Shown one piece after another: positions 1 through 5,288 of a stretch of 5,288 bases of DNA (positions are counted from its first letter, which is position 1; the number at the start of each line of letters is the position of its first letter). The stretch is from Anaerolineales bacterium. GTDB taxonomy: Bacteria > Chloroflexota > Anaerolineae > Anaerolineales > UBA4823. The DNA is taken from assembly GCA_020853835.1 (NCBI GenBank), contig JADYYC010000188.1, positions 1 through 5,288 on the forward strand, read 5' to 3'. Below the pieces are notes generated by a model. That model had not been told where the DNA came from and searched no databases. It saw only the letters and a program-made list of their open reading frames with translations. The translations under genes were made by a program, and so were the position numbers.

Positions 1-711
1 GTGACGTTGAGTGAGCAGTTGGATAAGCTCGGCTGGCGGGCAGTAGATGGGATTTTGCTGGATCTCGGTGTGTCTTCAATGCAGTTAGACACCCCCGAGA
101 GGGGTTTTTCGCTTTTAGCGGATGGTCCTCTTGACATGCGCTTTGATCCTGCGGCGCAATTATCGGCTTTTGATTTGGTGAATGAATTACAGGTGGACGA
201 GTTGGCGGATTTGATTTATCGGTTTGGCGAAGAACCGGGCGCCCGCCGGATTGCCAGGGCGATTGTGCAGTCCAGGCCTGTGCGCACCACGCTTGAGCTG
301 GCGGATATTATCCGCCGGGCGGTTGAGAAAGCGCCCTCACGCCAGCGGACGAGGATGCGCATTCATCCTGCAACCAGAACCTTTCAGGCGCTCAGGATGG
401 CTGTGAACCACGAACTGGAGTCGCTGGAAAGGGTTTTGCCGCAAGCAGTCGACCGGCTGGCTGAAGGCGGGAGGTTGGCTGTGATCGCCTTTCATTCGCT
501 GGAAGATCGAATTGTAAAACAATTCTTTCGGCAAGAGAGCAGAGATTGTATCTGCCCACCCCGCCAACCTTATTGCACCTGCGGTCATAAAGCGTCGATT
601 GACCAGGTGACGCCACATCCTATCCGGCCTTCGGCCGGAGAAGTTGACCGGAATCCAAGAGCCCGCAGCGCCAGGCTGCGTGTAGCGCAAAAGCTGCCGG
701 GCGGATCGTGA
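1..711 (+). CDS. rsmH: 16S rRNA (cytosine-1402-N4)-methyltransferase RsmH, 5'-truncated by the window edge
   Basis: RsmH (formerly MraW) uses S-adenosylmethionine to N4-methylate C1402 of 16S rRNA in the cytoplasm. The visible 236 codons carry family signatures: DGILLDLGVSS at 16-26 followed by the ERGFS and DGPLDMR blocks, IHPATRTFQALR at 121-132, AFHSLEDRIVKQFF at 163-176, and the C-terminal RPSAGEVDRNPRARSARLR region. A cysteine cluster (C183, C185, C192, C194, ending CGH) lies between the last two blocks; it resembles a metal-binding knuckle, but that role is inference. Family members are about 310 residues, so roughly the first 75-90 residues, including the N-terminal SAM-binding part, lie before base 1. 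The GTG at base 1 is an internal Val codon, not the start. The gene ends in TGA one base before a possible small ORF. Confidence 0.97.
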   Translation: MTLSEQLDKLGWRAVDGILLDLGVSSMQLDTPERGFSLLADGPLDMRFDPAAQLSAFDLVNELQVDELADLIYRFGEEPGARRIARAIVQSRPVRTTLELADIIRRAVEKAPSRQRTRMRIHPATRTFQALRMAVNHELESLERVLPQAVDRLAEGGRLAVIAFHSLEDRIVKQFFRQESRDCICPPRQPYCTCGHKASIDQVTPHPIRPSAGEVDRNPRARSARLRVAQKLPGGS

Positions 712-712
712 A

Positions 713-799
713 ATGAACGTGCCGATGATGATCGCGAGTCGAGGTTCTACTGGCATAGTTATTGCAAATTCACTTATGACCATCGTATTCTTGGTTTGA
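713..799 (+). CDS. possible 28-aa hydrophobic small ORF between rsmH and the FtsL-like gene
   Basis: An ATG at 713, one base after the rsmH stop, opens 28 codons ending in TGA at 797-799, three bases before the FtsL-like ATG at 803. The predicted peptide begins MNVPMMIASRGS and ends TGIVIANSLMTIVFLV. It thus has a short polar start and about 16 apolar residues, barely long enough to span a membrane. No strong ribosome binding site is visible; a GGGCGGA-like stretch at 699-705 is at best partial, so translation would have to be coupled to rsmH. The ORF is in the same frame as the FtsL-like gene, separated only by this TGA. The 712-802 stretch looks AT-richer than its flanks, which also fits plain non-coding spacer. 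I recognise no homologue, and a chance ORF is the more likely reading. Confidence 0.22.
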   Translation: MNVPMMIASRGSTGIVIANSLMTIVFLV

Positions 800-802
800 A
801 TC

Positions 803-1282
803 ATGGACCGATTTGAGAATCTTGCGCGTGACTATTCACAGGCGCCCTGGCGTAAACAGTTGCAGGTCATCGCGCTGTTCCTGCTGATTGTGGTGTTAAT
901 TGCTTTGGTGGCGGGGGTCTACTTGAGCATCAGCGCCAGGACAACAGCAGTGGGACGAGATATTCAATCGATGCAGGGGAATATCAAGACATACGATCGC
1001 GAAATTGAAGATATGCAGTCCCAACTGGCTCGAATTTTGTCGTCATCACAAATGGAGACGCGCGCCGAAAACCTGGGTTTCATACAGGTGCCTACCGATG
1101 AGATTTTATATCTGTCTGTGCCAGGTTACGTGGAGCGTAAAGCGGTTGTCCTTGCGCCGACCTCTGAGAGGACGGTTGCAAGGGCAATTGCGATGCCGCC
1201 CGAATACACCGAGTCGATCTTTGAATGGCTCGCCCGGCAGGCGGTGGATTGGTATGCGGTTTTAACCGAGGAACAGAGATGA
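803..1282 (+). CDS. FtsL/DivIC-like bitopic septum protein
   Basis: This 159-residue protein has the architecture of FtsL/DivIC septum-formation proteins. It has a short cytoplasmic N-terminus (1-19), one membrane segment at about 20-43 (apolar run VIALFLLIVVLIALVAGVYL) and a probable extracytoplasmic coiled coil at about 50-84. The segment after that (RAENLGF at 87-93, then EILYLSVPGY at 100-109) matches the usual post-coil pattern of the family. A tail rich in W and Y (W142, W150, Y151) follows. Proteins of this type help recruit and activate the septal FtsW-FtsI synthase. The slot between rsmH and a class B PBP gene is the classic ftsL position, which carries much of this call because the family diverges strongly. 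ATG 803 is the only start that keeps the membrane segment: an in-frame TGA lies two codons upstream. No Shine-Dalgarno is visible. Its stop overlaps the PBP start (ATGA, 1279-1282). Confidence 0.8.
   Translation: MDRFENLARDYSQAPWRKQLQVIALFLLIVVLIALVAGVYLSISARTTAVGRDIQSMQGNIKTYDREIEDMQSQLARILSSSQMETRAENLGFIQVPTDEILYLSVPGYVERKAVVLAPTSERTVARAIAMPPEYTESIFEWLARQAVDWYAVLTEEQR
1268..1273 (+). promoter_or_regulatory. ribosome binding site of the PBP gene
   Basis: GAGGAA lies 5 bases before ATG 1279, inside the last codons of the FtsL-like gene. It supports starting the PBP at 1279 rather than at the in-frame ATG 1225, which has no good Shine-Dalgarno and would add 18 residues lying wholly over the upstream gene. 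Confidence 0.7.
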
Positions 1283-3048
1283 GAGTTCAGGAACGAAGCC
1301 AGAGATTTTCCATACTGGGGATGCTGCTTTCGGTTTTTCCGATCATTATCATCTTGCAAATGGTGCGTATTCAGGCTAATCCCAACCTGACACAGAAGCT
1401 CCGAGAGATCGGCGATGCGCTCACCAATCCTTCTATGACGATCGTTCCCGCCCGCGGGCAGATCTATGACAAGAGAGGCAATCTGCTGGCGGGCAATCGA
1501 ACAGTCTACGAAGTCGGGGTCGAGCTTCAAGACGTAGAAAACCCTATGACCATTGCACAGACGGTCAGCGCGCTGCTGGATGTGGACTATGAAGATGCGC
1601 TGGTTCGCGCCAGTTTAGAACCTTCTTCGACATCGGTTTATTCACGGTTGATCGATAACGTCCCTCCGGAGGAAATTGAAAAACTCAATGTCATTATCAA
1701 GCAGATGGATGAGATGTATTCTGGTCAAAAGGGCAAGAATAAACCCAGCTTGAGAGGCCTGGTTTCTTACCCTCACCTGGGGCGGACTTATCCGGAAGAA
1801 TCGCTGGCGTCGAACATACTTGGCTTTGTGAACGCTGAGAACAACGGCTATTTTGGCGTGGAGGAGCGTTTCAACTCCCTGCTGGCGGGCCGGTCAAAAA
1901 AGGTGCGCGTCCCATTGGATCCGAGCCGCGCTCAAGAGCTCCCCAGCGTTCCAAATGGCGCAAATCTGGTGTTGACGATTGACCGCGAGATACAGCGGGC
2001 AATGGAACATGTCATCGACAAGGCAGTGGCTGAAACTGGCTCAGCATCGGGTACGCTGGTGGTTGTGAACCCAAAAACCGGGGAGGTGATGGCTTTAGCG
2101 ACCACGCCGCGCATGGACCTGAACCAGTTCTGGAAATATGACCAGGTTTTCCCAAAGGATACGCCGTTTAACCGTGCGATATCGCAAGCCTATGAAACTG
2201 GCTCGGTGTTCAAAGTATTGACGATGGCATCCGCGCTGGATGTAGGGGCCGTCACGCCCGAAACCGTATTTGTGGATACAGGTGTGATCGAGGTTGGCGG
2301 CGCGGTGATCTACAACTGGAACCAGGGGGCCTGGGGCCCGCAAGACATGCAGGGCTGTATGCAGCATTCCCTGAACGTTTGTCTGGCGTGGATTGCCACG
2401 CAGATCGGACCTCCAGATTTTTATCGCTATCTCAAGACATTTGGGATTGGGCATGTCACCGGGATCGATCTGGCGGGAGAAGCTCCTGGCCGGTTGAAAG
2501 AACCCGGCGATAGCGAGTGGTACGCGGCGGATCTGGGCACCAATGCTTTTGGCCAGGGCGTCTCTTCGACGCCGATCCAGATGGCGGTGGCAGTCTCGGC
2601 GGTTGCAAATCAGGGCGTCATGATGGCGCCCCAGATTGTGCAGTCCGTGATAAGCGAAGGGTATCAGCACCAAATCGACCAGCGGGTGTTAAGCACGCCG
2701 TTGAAGGCTGAAACTGCGAAGAAGTTGAGCAAGCTGCTCGCCCGCTCGTTGGAGCTTGAATCATCCGATGCTTTGGTGACGGGGTACCGGGTGGCAGGTA
2801 AGACGGGAACTGCTGAAATCCCTACTCCGCAGGGTTACACCTCAAACCAGACCAACGCCTCTTTTGTGGGCTGGGGTCCTCTGGACGACCCCCACTTCCT
2901 GGTGTATGTGTGGCTGGAGAAACCCTCCGTTTCTCCGTGGGGCTCTGTTGTGGCCGCGCCTGTTTTTCGTGAAGCAGTAGAGGAGCTGGTTGTGCTGATC
3001 AACCTGCCTCCCGACGATATCAGACATAAGCTGAGCAACACACAATAG
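1279..3048 (+). CDS. ftsI: class B penicillin-binding protein, FtsI/PBP2 type D,D-transpeptidase
   Basis: This 589-residue membrane-anchored transpeptidase crosslinks peptidoglycan outside the membrane, most likely at the septum given its neighbours. It has an N-terminal membrane anchor at about 10-29. The PBP dimerisation domain carries PARGQIYDKRGNLLA from 57, RTYPEESLASNILGFV at 169-184 and GYFGVEERF at 190-198. The transpeptidase domain spans about 225-580. All three catalytic motifs are intact: SVFK with nucleophile S309 and K312, SLN at 364-366, and KTGT at 508-511. There is no glycosyltransferase domain and no C-terminal PASTA repeat, so it is class B and not the Spo VD/PBP2x-with-PASTA form. 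The only two cysteines, C360 and C368, flank the SLN motif. The start at 1279 is set by the ATGA overlap with the upstream gene and by GAGGAA at 1268. The ftsI symbol rests on cluster position; an elongation-type PBP2 is less likely. Confidence 0.95.
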   Translation: MRVQERSQRFSILGMLLSVFPIIIILQMVRIQANPNLTQKLREIGDALTNPSMTIVPARGQIYDKRGNLLAGNRTVYEVGVELQDVENPMTIAQTVSALLDVDYEDALVRASLEPSSTSVYSRLIDNVPPEEIEKLNVIIKQMDEMYSGQKGKNKPSLRGLVSYPHLGRTYPEESLASNILGFVNAENNGYFGVEERFNSLLAGRSKKVRVPLDPSRAQELPSVPNGANLVLTIDREIQRAMEHVIDKAVAETGSASGTLVVVNPKTGEVMALATTPRMDLNQFWKYDQVFPKDTPFNRAISQAYETGSVFKVLTMASALDVGAVTPETVFVDTGVIEVGGAVIYNWNQGAWGPQDMQGCMQHSLNVCLAWIATQIGPPDFYRYLKTFGIGHVTGIDLAGEAPGRLKEPGDSEWYAADLGTNAFGQGVSSTPIQMAVAVSAVANQGVMMAPQIVQSVISEGYQHQIDQRVLSTPLKAETAKKLSKLLARSLELESSDALVTGYRVAGKTGTAEIPTPQGYTSNQTNASFVGWGPLDDPHFLVYVWLEKPSVSPWGSVVAAPVFREAVEELVVLINLPPDDIRHKLSNTQ

Positions 3049-3080
3049 ACAATGGAAACCGAGCTCTCTGAATTGCGAAG

Positions 3081-4499
3081 ATGAAGATCGCGGACGTTAT
3101 TGAAGGGTTGAGCGGTAAGCGCCCCGGCTGGGCATGCGAAGAAGTGCGCGGGGGTGTGATCGATTCGCGCCAGGCGTACCCAGGGAGTCTCTTCATCGCT
3201 TTGCCCGGAGAGAAACTGGACGGTCATGATTTTGTCCACCAGGCGTTCCAGAAGGGCTCTATAGTGGCTCTAGTACAGCGCAGTCCGGGCGAGGGCTTCC
3301 CGATCATTGACTTGCGAGGCGGGGCTGCGAGCGGCCTCGATCAGGCCGTCAAGACACCTTTCTGCCTGCTGGTTGAAGACAGCCTGGCGGGTATGCAGAA
3401 GATCGCCGGCTTCTGGCGGAGCAAATGCAGCGTTAAAGTTATCGGGATCACCGGCAGCGTCGGTAAATCTTCGACCAAAGAGCTGACGGCGGAAGTGCTC
3501 TCGCAGCGGTTCAAGACGTTAAAGAACCGGGGCAGTCTCAACAATGAAATTGGACTGCCATTGACCCTGCTCTCATTAGAGAAAGATCACGAGCGCGCGG
3601 TATTGGAAATGGGTTTCTACGTTTCAGGCGAGATTGAATTTCTGTGCAACCTGGCGCATCCAGAGATCGGCGTGGTCACAAATATTGGCACCGTGCATGC
3701 GGAACGGGCCGGAACCCAGGCGGACATTGCGCGCGGCAAGTCCGAGCTGGTACAATGCCTGCCTCCGGCGCCAAAAGGCGTTGCGATCCTGAATTTCGAT
3801 GATCCATGGGTCCGCCAGATGGCTGACCTCACCCCGGCCAGGGTGTTTTTCTACGGCCTGGACTCGCAGGCGGATCTGTGGGCTGACCACATCGAAGGCC
3901 TGGGCTTGAATGGCATTCGCTTCAGACTTCACTATCGCAATGAAATCCTGCATCTCCGGATACCGTTGATCGGCCGGCATTCTGTGCATAACGCCTTATG
4001 CGCCGCGGCGGTGGGCTTGATGGACGGGTTGACCTGGCAGGAAATCGTCGCCGGCCTCAGATCCGAAGGCGCTCAATTGAGGCTGGTCACGGTGCGAACC
4101 CCGGCTGGCGCGTTGATCCTGGATGATTCTTACAATGCCTCTCCGGAATCAAACCTGGCTGCGTTGAACCTCATCGGCGAACTGCAAGGGCGCCGTATAG
4201 CCGTCTTGGGCGATATGCTGGAGTTAGGACAGTACGAAGAACAAGGTCATGCTATGGTTGGAACGCGCGCCGCCGAAGTGGTTGACCAATTGGTCACGGT
4301 TGGAGAAAAGGCGCGCTTGATTGCCGCGGCTGCTCGTTCCGCGGGGCTGCCTGCCGGGGCGATTGTCGAGCTTGACGACATATCGCAGGTGATCGAGAAC
4401 CTGAAAGACCGTCTGGACTCGGATGACGTGGTGCTGGTCAAAGGATCGCATGGGATGCACATGGAGCGGATCGTGGCGGCGTTGGAGGCCGGGTCATGA
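3081..4499 (+). CDS. murF: UDP-N-acetylmuramoyl-tripeptide--D-alanyl-D-alanine ligase
   Basis: MurF joins D-Ala-D-Ala to UDP-MurNAc-tripeptide using ATP, the last cytoplasmic step before lipid I. The 472 residues are near the usual length and show the Mur ligase three-domain order. An N-terminal substrate domain (about 1-115) includes DSRQAYPGSLFIALPGE. A central ATPase domain carries the P-loop GITGSVGKSSTKE (122-134, K129), NNEIGLPLT (154-162), EMGFYVSGEI from E176 and NIGTVHAE (201-208). A C-terminal domain carries DDSYNASPESN from D348, LGDMLELG (376-383) and KGSHGMHMERIV (454-465). The DDSYN and LGDMLELG signatures are specific to MurF over MurC/D/E. The P-loop has V and SS where many MurFs have N and TT, and KGSH replaces the common KGSR; both look like lineage variants. 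ATG 3081 is supported by an in-frame TGA at 3069. Its Shine-Dalgarno is weak. The gene overlaps mraY by ATGA. Confidence 0.96.
   Translation: MKIADVIEGLSGKRPGWACEEVRGGVIDSRQAYPGSLFIALPGEKLDGHDFVHQAFQKGSIVALVQRSPGEGFPIIDLRGGAASGLDQAVKTPFCLLVEDSLAGMQKIAGFWRSKCSVKVIGITGSVGKSSTKELTAEVLSQRFKTLKNRGSLNNEIGLPLTLLSLEKDHERAVLEMGFYVSGEIEFLCNLAHPEIGVVTNIGTVHAERAGTQADIARGKSELVQCLPPAPKGVAILNFDDPWVRQMADLTPARVFFYGLDSQADLWADHIEGLGLNGIRFRLHYRNEILHLRIPLIGRHSVHNALCAAAVGLMDGLTWQEIVAGLRSEGAQLRLVTVRTPAGALILDDSYNASPESNLAALNLIGELQGRRIAVLGDMLELGQYEEQGHAMVGTRAAEVVDQLVTVGEKARLIAAAARSAGLPAGAIVELDDISQVIENLKDRLDSDDVVLVKGSHGMHMERIVAALEAGS
4484..4488 (+). promoter_or_regulatory. ribosome binding site of mraY
   Basis: GGAGG lies 7 bases before ATG 4496, inside the end of murF. 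It is the strongest Shine-Dalgarno in the window and, with the ATGA overlap at 4496-4499, fixes the mraY start. Confidence 0.7.
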
Positions 4500-5288
4500 A
4501 CCAATCCTCGATGGCGGTAGCCCTGGCTGGTTTCAGCTTTATGATGACCGTGATCTGGGGTCCCCCGCTGCTGCGGGTTCTGCGCTATTTTAAGGTCGGC
4601 AAGGCAATCCGGGTTGACGGTCCAGAGCGGCACTTCTCGAAAATTGGCACCCCCACGATGGGAGGCGTGATAATCGTGATCCCGGTGGTGCTCATCACGG
4701 TGTTGATGAACACCGGCACGCTTTTCGGATATACGCTGCTCGGACGCTCGATCATTTTGCCGCTGGGCACGATGGTCGTCTTCACCTTGCTCGGCGCCGT
4801 GGATGATTGGGCAGGGCTGCGAGGCGAGCGGCGCGCCAGAGGCTTGAGCGCCCGCACCAAGTTCATCTTTCAGATTATCTTCGCCCTGGTGATCGCCTTT
4901 GCCTTGAAATACCTGTTAGACGCGCCGGAGCTCTTTATCCCCGGCGTGCCTGGATTGCTGAGCCTGGGAATCTGGTACATACCGATCGCGGCCTTTGTCA
5001 TCGTGACCTATTGCAATGCGGTCAACCTTACCGATGGCCTGGACGGGCTGGCGGGTTTGATCTCGGCGACTGCCTTCGCCACTTATGGGGGGATCGCCCT
5101 CATCCAGGGGCAGGTGTTCCTGGCGCGCTTCTGCTTTACCGTCGTTGGGGCGATTTTTGGTTTTTTGTGGTTCAACGTGCACCCGGCGCTGCTTTTCATG
5201 GGCGATACGGGCTCCCTGTCGCTCGGCGCAACTCTGGCGGTGATCGCGCTTATGACCGGTCAGTGGGTGCTGCTGCCCATCATCGCGA
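4496..5288 (+). CDS. mraY: phospho-N-acetylmuramoyl-pentapeptide transferase MraY, 3'-truncated by the window edge
   Basis: MraY is a polytopic membrane enzyme that transfers phospho-MurNAc-pentapeptide from UDP to undecaprenyl phosphate, giving lipid I. The open frame runs from ATG 4496 without a stop to the window end, 264 codons. Signature blocks appear in order: GPERHFSKIGTPTMGG (42-57), the DD pair at 103-104 (AVDDWAGL) expected to bind Mg2+, NAVNLTDGLDGLAG from N174 with D180 and D183, and FMGDTGSLSLGA with D237, equivalent to the essential third aspartate of the family. Apolar stretches suggest membrane segments near 6-28, 57-75, 85-101, 120-140, 156-173, 187-204, 208-228 and 241 onward. 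Family members are about 320-360 residues, so some 60-95 residues, including the C-terminal His-rich loop, lie beyond the window. Its start overlaps the murF stop, so it is probably translationally coupled. Confidence 0.96.
   Translation, partial: MNQSSMAVALAGFSFMMTVIWGPPLLRVLRYFKVGKAIRVDGPERHFSKIGTPTMGGVIIVIPVVLITVLMNTGTLFGYTLLGRSIILPLGTMVVFTLLGAVDDWAGLRGERRARGLSARTKFIFQIIFALVIAFALKYLLDAPELFIPGVPGLLSLGIWYIPIAAFVIVTYCNAVNLTDGLDGLAGLISATAFATYGGIALIQGQVFLARFCFTVVGAIFGFLWFNVHPALLFMGDTGSLSLGATLAVIALMTGQWVLLPIIA

Noticed and set aside
623..639. Perfect 7-bp GC-rich inverted repeat (TCCGGCC, TTC loop, GGCCGGA) near the end of rsmH
   Set aside because: It lies inside the conserved RPSAGE coding segment, has no following T-run, and is followed by about 70 more coding bases, so it is not a terminator. 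Codon choice explains it well enough.
337..804. Long minus-strand open frame (155 codons) opposite rsmH
   Set aside because: It lies antisense to strongly conserved rsmH codons and its translation shows no family motif or membrane pattern. It is a shadow of the real gene.
1225..1278. In-frame ATG 1225 as an upstream start for the PBP
   Set aside because: It would add 18 residues wholly overlapping the FtsL-like gene and lacks a good ribosome binding site. ATG 1279 has GAGGAA and an ATGA junction, and puts the membrane anchor at the usual distance from the N-terminus.
713..1282. TGA at 797 read as a sense codon (recoding or readthrough), fusing the small ORF to the FtsL-like protein
   Set aside because: TGA is the natural stop of rsmH, the FtsL-like gene and murF in this window, so genome-wide recoding is excluded. 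Nothing in the context points to a readthrough or selenocysteine signal.
1484..1889. Repeated CTGCTGGCGGGC-type segments within the PBP gene (near 1484 and 1880)
   Set aside because: Both encode a Leu-Leu-Ala-Gly run in conserved parts of the protein. This is shared codon choice, not a repeat element.
2095..2673. Minus-strand open frame of 192 codons opposite the PBP gene
   Set aside because: It runs antisense through the transpeptidase motifs, and its translation is rich in His and Arg with no recognisable domain. It is best explained by the codon composition of the sense strand.

Overview
The window is a stretch of a division and cell wall (dcw) cluster. All genes are on the plus strand, tightly packed, and cover nearly every base. 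The order is rsmH (3' part), a small FtsL/DivIC-like membrane protein, a class B penicillin-binding protein (FtsI/PBP2 type), murF and mraY (5' part). Both end genes are cut by the window edges. I see no tRNA, rRNA, mobile element, CRISPR array or terminator.

Layout: 1-711 is the C-terminal three quarters of the 16S rRNA methyltransferase RsmH. 712-802 is a 91-base gap, AT-richer to the eye than its flanks, containing a possible 28-codon hydrophobic ORF (713-799). 803-1282 is the FtsL-like gene. It overlaps the PBP gene (1279-3048) by ATGA. A 32-base gap follows, then murF (3081-4499), which overlaps mraY (4496 to the window end) by ATGA. The two ATGA overlaps, uniform strand and lack of room for promoters or terminators point to one co-transcribed unit.

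How the genes work together: MurF completes the cytoplasmic UDP-MurNAc-pentapeptide. MraY moves phospho-MurNAc-pentapeptide onto undecaprenyl phosphate to give lipid I. The PBP crosslinks the finished strands outside the membrane, probably at the septum, where an FtsL-type bitopic protein would support it. RsmH is a ribosome-modification enzyme that is a habitual member of this cluster.

Organism: a bacterium with peptidoglycan and moderately GC-rich DNA. Three features lead me to suspect Chloroflexota, perhaps an Anaerolineae-like lineage: no murE between the PBP gene and murF, the GSVGKSS form of the MurF P-loop, and a Cys-rich RsmH C-terminal segment. This placement is tentative and rests on no database comparison.

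I found no convincing new system. The points worth a second look are the small hydrophobic ORF ahead of the FtsL-like gene, the missing murE, and the only two cysteines of the PBP flanking its SxN active-site motif.
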